64,000 nt of DNA from Rhodamnia argentea (GCF_020921035.1 NC_063151.1:17676934-17740933); one strand, 5' to 3'. Counted from the stretch's first letter, positions 11,015 to 22,994 are shown. Numbers and translations: made by a program. Notes: a model not told the origin generated them from the letters alone.

Positions 11015-14000
11015 ATGGCACAGAGTACTTACATTCAGCCGGGCCCAGAGGATGTTCACTACTTACTAGGCAAGCCAAACATAGATCTCGGGCTATATGG
11101 GACGCTAAGGTAATTGAAGAATTTTCAGTTGATCTGTCTTTTGTAACAACATTATCAAAATTGCCACTAATTGTTCATGTTACATTTCACAGATACTTCC
11201 GACAGAAGCTCTTAGATGTCAGCGAGTGATGCTACACATAGGTGATCTTGATCCGCGGATAGTCTCGTATCTGCAAGTTTCGGGATTTTAAGGCGTTTAT
11301 TTGATGGGATTCGTGCAACTGGATTGGCATTTAATTACTGCATTGGTCGAGCGGTGGAGGCCCGAGACCCACACCTTCCATATGTCGGAAGGTGAATGCA
11401 CTATCACGCTGCGAGATATTGCAAAGGTGACATGGCTTCCTATAGATGGACGTCCGATTCATCGGCCCCGTATTATCAATTGGGCCACCGTCTGTAATGA
11501 TCTACTCGGTGTTCACCCGGCCCGGTTGCGTGGCACACGGATCGGTTTGAGCTGGTTGTTGACACCTAAATTTTGATTTTTCTTATCATGCATTAAAAAA
11601 GGAATCATGGTCTGGGCGTGGGGAAATCAAGTAGAATATATTCATATATCAGTTGAAGAAGCAAAAAGAAATAAAAATCAAGAAGATATGCGTGAATATT
11701 TACAAAAAGGAAAGACCATCTCTCAAGATGCACATTTTTTCTAATATAAAAGGGGAGACCACCAAACTATTTGTGGGGGGCGGCAATTTTCTGCTCACAA
11801 AAAGAAAAGGGATATACGTGAGCATAAGAGAAAAAAAAGAGAGAAGTTTTTTTTAACGTGGATTGGTTGTGTTTGGTGCTTCTCCTCCTGGCTAGGTGCC
11901 TTTTTTTTTGCTACTGATTCGACCTCGAATCTTGCTGCTGAGTACCCAATCTTCCTGCTGTTCAATACCGATTTTGCCACTGTCCGGGGCCGTTCTTCTG
12001 TGCTGATTGGTACCCGGATCCACTGCTCTCCAGCCCTATTTTCACTGCTGTTCGAGGTTTATTTTGCTGCAAATTAGTGCGTAATTCGGCCACTGTTTAG
12101 TCCAGTTTTCCACAGCTATTAAGGGAGTAATCTAGCTGCTGTTTAGTGGCTTTTCACTGCTGAATCGAATACAAAACAGCTTTGTTTTTTTGGGTATCTT
12201 TGATACTAATCGGTGCAGATTTGTATCATTGTTAAAAGACGATTAGCTTGGCGTTTTAGAGTGATTTTCCTTGCAAATTGGCGTGGAGTGAGGTTCAAAT
12301 TAGCTGCTGCGAGTTCATCTTGCCAAGGTTTCCTTAGGCGTGCAAATCTCAGCCGATCGGTCTAAGCAAAGTCGCTTGGCATTCAAGTTTGCTTCAAGAT
12401 CAAATTAGGTAACTTTTCTAATCTATTGATATCTTTTGGAATATTGAAGGTTATCTTGTGTCTAAATTGGAATCCTTAAAAAATCCTTATCATATCTTTT
12501 AAACTTGGAAAATTATCTAATATACTTTGAAGATCTCAAGAGATAACTTTTCCTAAATTTAAAAAATATCGATATCCTTTGCGGATAGGGCCATATGCCC
12601 TTTAAAATTTTGGTAATCCCCTATGGGTTTTCGAAATTCATGCGGCCTTGATTGATTTTTACTTTTATATTTAGCATGTTTATATTCTGCATATTGTTTG
12701 CAATTTATTGTCATAAAGTTTGAACTTTAGTAAGCAATATTGCCCATAATACATACTCCCTATTTGTGCCTTGTCCCTCGGAAAACGTACATTAAAGGCA
12801 ACATATGACTTCGATCTCAAAGTACGATCGTGCCCGTACGTGTGAATTAGATATCAAATCCTCGATCTCGAGGAGCGGATCGCTAATTCCTAAATAGAAT
12901 TTCAAGGTTTGCCCTATGTATATAGGGACGACGGTAATTCTATAATATATTCACTTGCTAACCCTAATCTTGGGGATGTTGTGAATAAAAATCAGAATTT
13001 CGGATTTAAAGGTGTTTTATGGGCAATATTGTTTATTTTTGTTCAAATTTCACTGTTTTCATGGTTTAAATAATTTCCTAAAAAATCCCAAAAAAGATGT
13101 CACGTTTTCTTAAGCTTAATCACATTTCTCTTCACTTCTTGCATGAAAATAATGTCTAATAAAATTAGGACTTTGAGAAATCAATTTCTTAAGTTAAATT
13201 AGATGTTACTTCACGTTAGGGTAGTTTTTACCTTTATTTTTTCATGAATCCGAAAATACACAAAAATATACCAAAAAATACCATCCACGTTGCATAGCAT
13301 TATAGTTTAGTTCGCATTATTATATTTTCTTTGTCATGCATATTTGCCACGTCATTATGCCATGTCACGTATTTTTGCTATGTCATTACATCTCACATGT
13401 CATATAGGTAAATTGCATTAGCATTGCATTTAATAAAAGAAAACCCCAAAAAAAAATTAATTCAAATCATCAAACTAAGGATTTTTCATGAAAATCGGGT
13501 ATCGAAAGGGCATTAATTGAAAAGTTAATGTAACCAAGTCCCCGAATCTATTTAATCTCTGGTATTTTCTCCCGAATACTTTATTTAGGTTTCTAATCTA
13601 CCTACCATAAAAGATGAGTGGCGGCTCCAATTTAAAATCTTGGCATGCAATTGAACCTAAGTTGCGATTCGGTAGGACTTGGGAGAGTCCGAATTAGGTT
13701 AATTAATCTAATTAACCTAATAATATGTTAACTTGAAAAAACCAATTTTTAGGTCGCGACACTGGTCGAGACAGCGCTTTGAAGAACTTCCAGCAGAGGC
13801 CGATGACGTCATCATAGTGCGGGATGCACGAGCTTTCATTCTCCGTTTACTAGGAGGATCTATTTTCGCGGACAAATCAGGTGCTCGAGTTAGTTTGCTA
13901 TTTCTTCCATTATTGGCGAACCTCAACGTCCTTACGCAGTATAGTTGGGGTTCAGCAGCACTTGCATGGTTGTACAAAGAGTTATGTCGTGCAACCAACC

Positions 14001-15479
14001 CGCAGGCGAAGCAAATGGGTGGTGCCTTACATATACTATAGATTTGGGCGTGGGAGCGCTTGAGATGCGTCTCCCTATCCCCGACGGTTGATGTTCCTTT
14101 AGTACATGCACCTTTCGATAGTCGGTATGTGATCTATTGCAATTTCATTTCGTGCATCATTAATTCCTTCCAGTGCGTATTATATATGAAAATTGAATGT
14201 TTTTTGTTTATGCGGTTGGAGTCAAGGTCGAAGCACAACAGAGATCCCCATGCATACATTGGTATATCTGCGCTACCAACTTGATAGATTGGCATCCGAA
14301 GATGTAAGTAATGATAGCAACGAATGAATTTAATATAATGTTAGCTTTTAAATTAATTCTTCATTTAATTTGATATGTTTTATTACGATAACATATTACT
14401 TGGGAGCCCTACGGTGGTGACATTCTGGAGAATGTATCGTATCATCGCCTGCGGGAACAAGATATTTGGAGGGTTCGTGTTCCACTCATCCGTTTCTGGA
14501 TAGTTGAGTGGCATTATCCAGACCGGGTACTTCGCCGGTTTGGTATGCGGCAGCCAATACCTACTCTTCCTAGCGATCACAAAGCCTTGCATGATATTGA
14601 CAATAGGCCACCCGGGAAGGATTGAGCGGCTAAGCACGAACGATGGATCGCTATGTGGGACAGACGTACCGAATATATAGTCCATGCTGATCCCGCAACG
14701 GAGGAACTCCACTTTCATTCGGAATATATGGAGTGGTTCCGTAAACATACACGGAAGTGGATTTCTATTACGGGAGCTGCAATAGGTTCAATGGTTCATG
14801 CAAATACTTTCAATTTAATTCATTAATTATATTTTAGTAACATAAGTTATTGTAATTTTATAACATTTGTTACTTGTGATATCATTACCAGGATGATGAC
14901 GTGGAACAAATCTTATGTATAACAAATTCACGTCCATCTCGTCGGGTTTGGGCGGATGTAGGGAGGATAGCCGGGGCAATGCTATACGCCCAGCATGAGG
15001 AGAGGCGGCCAATGATAATGCCACCACCCCAACCAACAATTACAACGGCACCCGTTGGCCCTTACGATGACGATCCACCCGAGCCTGTTCAGGCGACCCG
15101 GAGGACTCCTCGAGCTCATGCGGTTGGCGATGCCGTCCCTTACACCTTCGAGTATCATACGACGGATTTCGCTCCGGGTTTCACTTCAGGATTAGACCAA
15201 ACAGGTTTCGATGCGGGAATCGCCCATTTTGCCGTCCCATTTCTCGAGGGATCTACTTTTACATTTCCCGACCTGCAGACTCCAGCTCCTTCTCTTTCTT
15301 CGTATGGATCCGATTTCTCTCTTTTTTATTCCGGCTTCTCTACAGAAGGATATGTACCGCCTGGGCGGGGCATATTTTCACAAGATATACCTTCATCATC
15401 TACACATCCTCCTCGGTCGGATCCTCCTCCTCATCCGTACAATACTAGACCTGTCGAGTATCGAAGAGAACCTCGTTGA
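11015..15479 (+). pseudogene. Plant mobile domain (PMD) protein pseudogene carried by the MULE
   Basis: Translated pieces match the plant mobile domain, also called aminotransferase-like PMD and found in MAIN/MAIL1: PGPED, QAKHRSRAIWDA, GDLDPRIVSYLQ, FVQLDWHLITALVERWRPET, TITLRDIAKVTWLPIDGRP, then beyond the inserted LTR RFEELPAEADDV, LLGGSIFADKSG, TQYSWGSAALAWLYKELCRA, IWAWERL, HITWEPYGG and FWIVEWHYPDRVLRRFG. A Pro/Ser-rich C-terminal exon (14892-15479) follows. Probable introns begin after CTAAG near 11111 and in the 14100s, 14300s and 14800s. It has a frameshift near 11055 and stops at 11289, 14039 and 14623, besides the LTR at 11557-13761. MAIN and MAIL1 act in plant genome silencing; PMD genes are also known inside transposons. 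A host silencing-related role for this copy is inference only. Confidence 0.88.
11557..13761. mobile_element. Solo LTR nested in the PMD pseudogene
   Basis: The 2,205-bp insert starts TGTTGACACC and ends GGTCGCGACA, so it has TG...CA ends, and CTGGT is duplicated on both sides (11552-11556 and 13762-13766). Deleting the insert and one CTGGT restores the PMD frame. It has no gag or pol frame, which fits a solo LTR. Its ends are inverted repeats over about 26 bp, longer than most LTRs. The stretch near 11740 (aatataaaagggg) could be its own TATA region. Confidence 0.85.
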
Positions 15480-15689
15480 TGAACGGAAGGTCATGTAGAA
15501 AGACGACATCGTTAGTACATGTAATTGCGACAGTCCGATTGTTATCTATTATGAAAATAACATGTTTTTCAAATGTCTCAGCACTTTTATTTTATGAATA
15601 TTCTTAATTAATTACACTAATAAAATACGCTTCAAAAGAAACAATTTATAAATAAAATAATAATTATTAAAAACGTAACAAAAATAACA

Positions 15690-18590
15690 ATTTTAAAAAA
15701 AAAATTCGACCAAAACAAAATACCATGAATCGTCTATGGCCAGTTGATTGTGGCCATTTACTAATTTTTGAGATTTTTTACAATTTTTTTGGAAGACAAT
15801 TTGCTAGAAGGGCAAAATCGTCATTTTTAAAAGTCGTCTGTCAAAATGCCCTGAATCGTCCATGGCCAGTTGATTGTGGCCATTTATTAATTTTTAGGAT
15901 TTTTTACAATTTTTTTGGGACACAATTTTGCCGGAAGGGTAAAATCGTCATTTTTTAAAAGTCGTCGGCAAAAATACTCCCGATCATCCATGGCCAGTTC
16001 ATTGTGGTCATTTATTATTTTTGAGATTTTTTACAATTTTTTCGACAAACAATTTGCCATGAGGGCAAAACCATCATGTTCTAAAAGTCGTCGGCCAAAA
16101 TACCCCGAATCATTCATGGCCAGTTGATTATGGTCATTTACTAATTTTTGAGATTTTTTACAATTTTTGTGGAAGATAATTTTCCGGAAGGGCGAAATCG
16201 TGATTTTTAAAAGTCGTAGGCCAAAATACCCTGAATCGTCCATGGCCAATTGATTGTGGCCATTTACTAATTTTTGGGATTTTTTACAATTTTTTTTGGA
16301 GACAATTTGCCAGAAGGGAAAAATCATCATTTTTAAAAGCCGATGGCAAAAATACCCCGGATCGTCCATGGCCGATTGATTGTGGCCATTTACTAATTTT
16401 TACAATTTTTTTGGCGGACAATTTACCGGAAGGGCAAAACCGTCATTTTCAAAAATTCATCCATCAAAATACCCCGAATCGTCCATGGCCAGTTGATTAT
16501 AGCCATTTACTAATTTTTGAGATTTTTTACAATTTTTTTGGAAGACAATTTGCCGGAAGGGCAAAATCGTCATTTTTAAAAGTTGTTGGCTAAAATACCC
16601 TAAATCGTCCATGGCGAGTTGATTGTGGCCATTTACTAATTTTTGGGATTTTTTATAATTTTTTTGATAGACAATTTGCCATAAGGGTAAAATCGTCATT
16701 TTTTAAAAGTCATTGATAAAAATACCCTCGATCATCCATGGCCAGTTCATTGTGGCCATTTATTAATTTTTAGGATTTTTTACAATTTTTTTCACATACA
16801 ATTTGTCATAAGGGCAAGACCGTCATTTTCTAAAAGTCATCGGCCAAAATGTCCCGAATCGTCCATGGCCGATTGATTATGGTCATTTACTAATTTTTGA
16901 GATTTTTTACAACTTTTTTAGAAGATAATTTGCCAAAAGGGCGAAATCGTCATTTTTAAAAGTCGTAGGCCAAAATACCCCGAATCGTGCATGGCCAGTT
17001 GATTGTAGTCATTTACTAATTTTTGTGATTTTTTACAATTTTTTTGGGAGACAATTTGCCGGAAGGGCAAAATTGTCATTTTTTAAAAGTTATCGGCAAA
17101 AATACCCCGGATCGTCCATGGCCAGTTGATTGTGGCCATTAACGAATTTTTAAAATTTTTTACAATTTTTTTTGCGGACAATTTGCTAGAAGGGCAAAAC
17201 CGTCATTTTCTAAAAGTCATTGGCCAAAATACCTTGAATCGTCCATGGCCGGTTGATTATGGCTATTTACTAATTTTTGAGATTTTTTACAATTTTTTTG
17301 GAAGACAATTTGCCGGAAGGGCAAAATCATCATTTTTAAAAGTCATCGGCCAAAATACCCTTAACCGTCCATGGCCAATTGATTGTAGCTATTTACTAAT
17401 TTTTAGGATTTTTTACAATTTTTTTGGGAGACAATTTGTAGATGGGTAAAATCGTCATTTTTTAAAAGTCGTCGGCAAAAATACCCCGGATCGTCCATGG
17501 CCGGTTCATTGTGGCTATTTATTAATTTTTGGGATTTTTTACAATTTTTTTCGCAGATAATTTGTCATAAGGGCAAAATCGCCATTTTCTAAAAGTCATC
17601 GACCAAAATTCCCCGAATCGTCCATGGCCAATTGATTATGGTCATTTACTAATTTTTGAGATTTTTTACAATTTTTTTAGAAGATAATTTGCCAGAAGGG
17701 CGAAATCGTCATTTTCAAAAATCGTCGACCAAAATACCCTTAATCGTCCATGGCCAATTGATTGTGACCATTTACTAATTTTTGAGATTTTTTACAATTT
17801 TTTTGGGAGACAATTTGCTAGAAGGGCAAAATCGTCATTTTTTAAAAGACATCGGCAAAAATACCCCGGATCGTCCATGACTAGTTGATTGTGGTCATTT
17901 ACTAATTTTTGGGATTGTTTTATAATTTTTTTGGCATACAATTTGCCGGAAGGACAAAACCGTCATTTTCTAAAAGTCGTCGGCCAAAATACCCTGAATC
18001 GTCCATGGCCAGTTGATTAAAGCCTTTTTGAAATTTTTTATAATTTTTTTGGAAGACAATTGGCCAGAAGGGCAAAATCGTCATTTTTAAAAGTCGTCGG
18101 CCAAAATACCCCGAATCGTCTATGGTCAGTTGATTGTGGCCATTTACTAATTTTTAGGATTTTTTACGCTTTTTTTGGGAGACAATTTACCGGAGGGTAA
18201 AATCGTCATTTTTTAAAGGTCGTTGGCAAAAATACTCCGGATTGTCCATGGCCAATTCATTGTGGCCATTTATTAATTTTTGGGATTTTTTGCAATTTTT
18301 TTGGCAAACAATTTGCCATAAGGGCAAAACCGTCATTTTCTAAAAGTCGTCGGCAAAAATACCCCGAATCGTCCATGACCAGTTGATTATGGTCATTTAC
18401 TAATTTTTGAGATGTTTTACAATTTTTTTGGAAGATAATTTGCCGGAAGGGCAAAATCGTCATTTTTAAAAGTCGTCCGCCAAAATACCTCGAATCGTCC
18501 ATGGCCAATTGATTGTAGCCATTTACTAATTTTTGAGATTTTTTATAATTTTTTTAGGAGAGAATTTGTCGGAAGGACAATCTTCAGGGC
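15690..18590 (-). repeat. Right subterminal array: about 23 monomers of 127 bp in a trimeric pattern
   Basis: The landmark ggcca recurs at 15738, 15864, 15992 and 16118 and so on every 126-128 bp. Monomers cycle A-B-C: A has gaagacaattt and catttttaaaag; B has gggagacaattt, cattttttaaaag and ggcaaaaatac; C has a variable acaattt start and cattttctaaaag. The cycle repeats more than seven times, a 381-bp higher-order unit. Orientation is opposite to the left array, so the arrays act as long, imperfect subterminal inverted repeats. Confidence 0.9.
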
Positions 18591-18627
18591 GGGGTTGGGG
18601 GTGTTTGTGGGCGGTGGAGAAGCCCAC

Positions 18628-18730
18628 CTACTCGGCGGTCTTATCGCAGAGCGGACCCCAAAACGGTAAATATGTTTTTTTTTCCCTAATTTGGTAAAAA
18701 AAAAAAATTATGCAATTTGGAAAAAAGCCC
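18628..18730 (-). repeat. Right terminal inverted repeat of the MULE
   Basis: Its reverse complement matches 5258-5360, and it ends in gggc-complement directly at the duplicated 9-mer. Confidence 0.88.
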
Positions 18731-18739
18731 GTTTTCTTT
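18731..18739 (+). repeat. 9-bp target site duplication, right copy
   Basis: GTTTTCTTT, identical to 5249-5257. It lies 57 bp upstream of the TATA box of gene 2. Confidence 0.92.
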
Positions 18740-18795
18740 CTCCAGCTGAGTTGAGAAATATTTTAGCTCCTTACTAATTCTTGCCAGAATTTGGG

Positions 18796-18803
18796 TATAT
18801 AAA
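18796..18803 (+). promoter_or_regulatory. TATA box of phytocyanin-like gene 2
   Basis: TATATAAA followed by the leader shared with genes 3 and 4. Only some 57 bp of native promoter remain upstream before the MULE end. Confidence 0.75.
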
Positions 18804-18904
18804 CCCACATTGATGAACCTCAAAACTCACATCAACTGCCAAAACAATTTAACTTCTTTGTTTTCCAGCTAACCAGAGAGATCTTTCGAGAATATTTTAG
18901 CGAA

Positions 18905-19766
18905 ATGGCAGGACTGAGGTATGCAGGAATGGTGGTGCTGGTGATAGCGGCGACCATGGCAATGACCGAGGCCAAGACTATAGTTGTTGGTGGATCTGAG
19001 AACTGGCGTTTCGGCTAAAACTACACGGACTGGGCACTTAAGAACAGTCCCTTCTACATCAACGACAAACTTGGTAAGTGCAACCACCTAAGTTTTAGTT
19101 TCCGGCTTTCAGCCAAGGAAAATTTTCTTCCTCTTATGCTGCTGAAGTTTGCATAATTGGGAAAGTTTTACCGAAAAATTGGCCATCATTCAGGAAAAGA
19201 CGTGACAAATAAGATATTTGAATTTCACTTTGCATAGAATATGATGAATATACATGTAAACCTATCGTCCACAACGTGATTGTGAGGGTAACCCTCAAGG
19301 TTTCTTTGAGTGAGAGATAATGTAACGGACATAGGATCTAGGAGGGAAGGTGACATTTGTTCTTTAATGTGAACTGATTGTTGAAATCTTAAACACTGGC
19401 TAGGGATGTGGATTGCGGACCATATCAAGAACCCCTTACAAGTTTCCTTTACTCAAGAAACGATGGCAATATCATTATGAACCATCAAAATGAATTACTT
19501 ACGCTTAACTATTTTTACTTTCTTGGCTAGTGTTCAAGTTTGATGCTCCCCACAACGTGTACTTGCTGCCCAACCTGTATAGCTACATCAAGTGCGACTT
19601 TAGGGGTGCGAAGCTTCTCGTCGATGCATCGAAAGGCACCGGAGAAGGGTTCGAGGTCGTGCTGAACCAATGGAGGAGGCTCTACTACTTTGCTTCCTCT
19701 AATGACAAGGACTGCTCCGACGGCTTGATGAAATTCTTCGCCATGCCGCTTCTGCGTTGGCAGTGA
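18905..19766 (+). pseudogene. Phytocyanin-like copy 2, nonsense-mutated
   Basis: Exons 18905..19073 and 19531..19766 with an intact GT-AG intron of 457 bp. Codon 38 is TAA (19016-19018) where the paralogs read Tyr (GFG-Y-NYTD context), a single C-to-A change. Everything else stays in frame to the end, with one extra Arg from a 3-bp duplication (NQWRRLYY). The start at 18905 gives the same AGLRYAGM signal peptide as copies 3 and 4. A product would stop shortly after the signal peptide. The MULE in its promoter gives a second reason for loss of function; the order of the two events cannot be told. Confidence 0.85.
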
Positions 19767-19820
19767 ATCGGACTAAGAGTCTGGGGAAATTTGATTATTT
19801 TTATGCAATTATAGAATTTG

Positions 19821-19826
19821 AATAAA
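19821..19826 (+). terminator. Polyadenylation signal of gene copy 2
   Basis: AATAAA about 55 bp after the stop, in the same gaatttgaataaag context as in copies 1 and 3. Confidence 0.55.
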
Positions 19827-20899
19827 GTGCGGTTGATCCTAGAGAGGTCGTGGTTGAAATAAACATATGTTGTGAGGGTATTTTGCTGTTTCTTCTATTA
19901 CTAATGTATTACCTGCAGTTCGCGCGGAATGAAATTATATAGTGGATAAATTTTGTTGTTCTTTCATATAATCTGACACAGAAAATAATTGTATAGTATT
20001 AGTATATTTGTTCTATTTTTAATAAGCACACAGTCTAGATATAAAATAAAATTTTATTTTGAGAAATTTCTGAATTGCATGCTAGCCATTTTATGAATTT
20101 GGATGAGACATGATTAATATAGGCAAACCTATAGACAGTTTGATTTTTGCGTTTGCTTACCAATAGGTACTGTCTATAATAATTTGTAATCTTTAAATAA
20201 TTATGAGCTGAGATAGCTGGATATCGAAAGAATTGATTATTGACATAAAGAGAAGTGATGGTTGATCATGAAAAGTGGTGACGGTTTCGTTAAGTACCTA
20301 TTACCAAGAGATGTTATTGACATGAAAACAAGTGATGGTTGCTCATGAAAAGTAGTGATGGTTCCGACAAGGTACTTATTGACAATAAATTTATTGTTTT
20401 GTTGTCTGTAAATCGAACCAAATCACACATTTTTGGTTCATAACAACTTTCTCTTCTTCACAATATTCTCTCTTCTTTTTCTTTTCGCATAAGTTTGGCA
20501 ACACATTTTCTAAGAGAGATATTGAGTAATTATTGAACTCATTTATCTGTTACTTTTATGTATGTCATGGAGGTATATTTGCGTTGAACTTGACAACAAC
20601 AATAGTGGAAGTAAATAATACTTACAGTGATCGTTATGATGCATCAAAGAACTATAAACTACTACTCATATCTTTATCATCAATCAAATTTTCTCAGCAA
20701 TATTAAGGTATTAGTTTCATGAAGATGGAGACAATGACTGCATCAAGTGCTCACAATATTGATAAATAAGTATCATGGAAACTTTTTTTTTTATTTATAT
20801 GCTTGAGTAACCTTCCTTGTGACATAATAGATTACCTAAAGTTGGCTATAGTACTTTGAAATTTATGAATAAAAGTAGTATGATATCATGTGATGAATC
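19827..20899. other. 3' flank of copy 2 and start of retroelement debris
   Basis: 19840-20040 matches the 3' flanks of copies 3 and 4 (cacagaaaataatt core). From about 20160 the DNA holds two imperfect copies of a stretch with gtgatggttgatcatgaaaagtggtga, then an AT-rich run that could be the LTR or leader of the Copia element behind it. No gene seen. Confidence 0.4.
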
Positions 20900-22455
20900 T
20901 AGATAAGAAGGATTGTGAAATATGTTTACAAGCAAATATGACTAAGAAATCGTTCTCAAAGGTAGAAAGATCTACTAAAGTACTTGAATTGGTGCAATCT
21001 CGTGTTGGTTAATTAAATGGTATAGAAACAAGAGATAGAAATCATTATTGTATTATATATTGATGATTACTCTAGATATATCCATATTTACCTTATGAAA
21101 TAAAAAGATCAAGCTTTTGATGTGTTCAAGTATGGCATCGTTGAAAATAAAAAGATACAAAAATAAAAGTTTTGAGAAGTGATCGAGGAGGAGAATACTT
21201 CTCATTAGTTTTTTCAACATTTTGTGAAAAAAATAATACTGGGCATCAAGCAAGTACAGCTTCTGCACTACATCCTAATGGATTGGCATAACGAAAGAAT
21301 CGAATTTTGGTAGATATGGTAAATCCCATGATCTTACAAGAAAAATTGCCAATCAATTTGTGGGGAGAAGAATTGCTTATTGCATGTCATGTTAACAACA
21401 AATTTCCTTCACAGAAATTTAAGATATCTCCATATAAATTATAAAAAGAAAGGGTATGAATATCTAATACTTTAAAATATGGGGACGCCTTGCGTATTAT
21501 AGAATTTATAATCTCAAGTGAACCAAATCAGGACCAAGAGCGTCAAAAACTGTGGTTGTTGGGTACGCCGAAAATTTGACAGTTTACCGATTATTAGATG
21601 TTGAACCTAATGTTTTTTCGACCAAAAAAAAACCTAATTTTATTGTGGGATCAAGATGTTGAATTTCTTGAAACACAAATTTCTTAAATATTCAAGTGAT
21701 ACCTCAACATGGCCACAAACATCAATGGACGCAAGCAGTCCTTCTTCAAGCTAATGTGAACTGTTTGATTTGCCAAGTGAGCCGAGGAGGAATCAAAGAG
21801 TGAAGAAAAAGCAAAATTTGGGTTCTGGTTTTGTAACCCTTTTTATAGAAGGAGATAGAGAACAGGTTGTGAATAAATTACTCATGTTATTTCATTTGGA
21901 TGAAAATCTGGAAAAAAAAAAAAAACGGTCAAGTGTGGCAATGGTATCTAGCTATGCATCATATTGAAAATAAACATTAATAATGAAATGGATTCAATTA
22001 TTGCTTACAATACATGGAAATTAGTCGAGTTGCCTCATGGATCAAAACCAATCACTCATAAATGGATATTTTGAAGAAAATATAACCTTGAGGGTACGTT
22101 ACAAACCTTAAAGTAAGGTTGATGGCAAAGGGTTATAACCAGAATGAGGAAATTGACTATTTTGATTCATCTGCATTGGTTGTCCAAATAACACCCATTA
22201 GAGTTCTTTAAGCTTTGACATCAATTATACATTACATATGCATCAAATGGAGGTTAAACATCTTTTCTATATGGTAAATTTTAAAGATGAGGTGTAATGC
22301 CTGAAGACTTTATTCTATTTGGAAATGAGAATAAGATATGCAAATTAAACAAATTATTATATGGTTTGAAGTAAGCATCGAAATAATGGCATAGCAAAGT
22401 CTGATTTGGTGGTATTATCATATGGGTTTAAGCATAACAATTCTGATAAGTGCAT
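20900..22455 (+). mobile_element. Decayed Ty1/Copia retrotransposon fragment
   Basis: In several frames with many stops the DNA encodes Copia pol pieces in order. These are a GAG-pre-integrase-like stretch around 20910 (CEICLQANMTKKSF); integrase around 21055 (DDYSRYIHIYLM), with GHQAST and then a ynGLA-like stretch; and the reverse transcriptase start at 21985-22455 (MDSIIAYNTWKLVELPHGSKP, then ENKICKLNKLLYGLK). Protease, the rest of RT and RNase H are missing, and no LTR pair is visible. The right edge at about 22455 abuts the duplicated promoter block of gene 3. Confidence 0.85.
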
Positions 22456-22986
22456 TTTTATCCTATTTAGAAGAAGATTCAAACTAGCCAAGGAAGACTT
22501 GAATTTCTTGACTAAGAAAAATAGAGCTGCGAAGGTTGACCATAAAGAGCCCCATCTGTAGAGGGACTCAAAAAACGTCCACACCAACCCACATTCCCTC
22601 TGTTGAGATGGACTTCAATCGCTTCACAATCATTACCTTCCCCTCCTTTTCTTCTTTAAGTGGATTAGTGCCAAAACGAAGAAGACCAATGGACTCAGTC
22701 AGACCACCAAATTCAAATGCTACCCCATTTTCCTTAGCATCAGTTCATTCTTCAATGACTGCAAAATGAGGAGTCGGATGGGTCTGACGTAAGTGGCCAA
22801 TGAGAGGAGAATTTCAGGAACTGAAAGCCATAATCTACAAGCTTGTTGTATGAATTGACTCGTTCAAAATCCTGGGCAAAACGTCTTCTGTTCATTCTTG
22901 AATTCAATCTTCTTCTTCTTCTTTTCCTTTTCTTTTGCCAACCAGATTGAGAATCTTAACTCCAGCCATTCTTAAAAGAAAATGAG
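22456..22986 (+). promoter_or_regulatory. Upstream promoter block of gene 3
   Basis: It is homologous to 4790-5257 plus 18740-18795 and to the gene 4 block. This copy has neither the 13.5-kb MULE nor the 418-bp MITE, so it serves as the empty-site comparison for both. Confidence 0.75.
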
Positions 22987-22994
22987 TATATAAA
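22987..22994 (+). promoter_or_regulatory. TATA box of phytocyanin-like gene 3
   Basis: TATATAAA, 108 bp before the ATG, in the conserved gagTATATAAAccc context. Confidence 0.75.

Larger units (their letters stand above)
5258..18730 (+). mobile_element. 13.5-kb Mutator-like element (MULE) with transposase, PMD gene and subterminal arrays
   Basis: Inverted ends begin GGGCTTTTTTTCAAATTGC on the left and GGGCTTTTTTCCAAATTGC on the right (reverse complement). They stay similar for about 103 bp, and a perfect 9-bp duplication flanks them. In order it holds a GC-rich leader, a probable untranslated first exon near 6230-6345, a repeat array in the leader intron, a MuDR-type transposase pseudogene, a PMD pseudogene split by a solo LTR, and a second, longer repeat array in opposite orientation. 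Joining the flanks at the duplication restores a promoter like those of genes 3 and 4, which fixes both boundaries. Both genes carry several stops, so it is not autonomous now. Confidence 0.92.

Noticed and set aside
15690-18590. Repeated KSSF/GRQF-type small proteins, and a CRISPR-like look
   Set aside because: The frames are translations of the 127-bp transposon monomer; there are no spacer-type unique units and this is a plant nuclear sequence.
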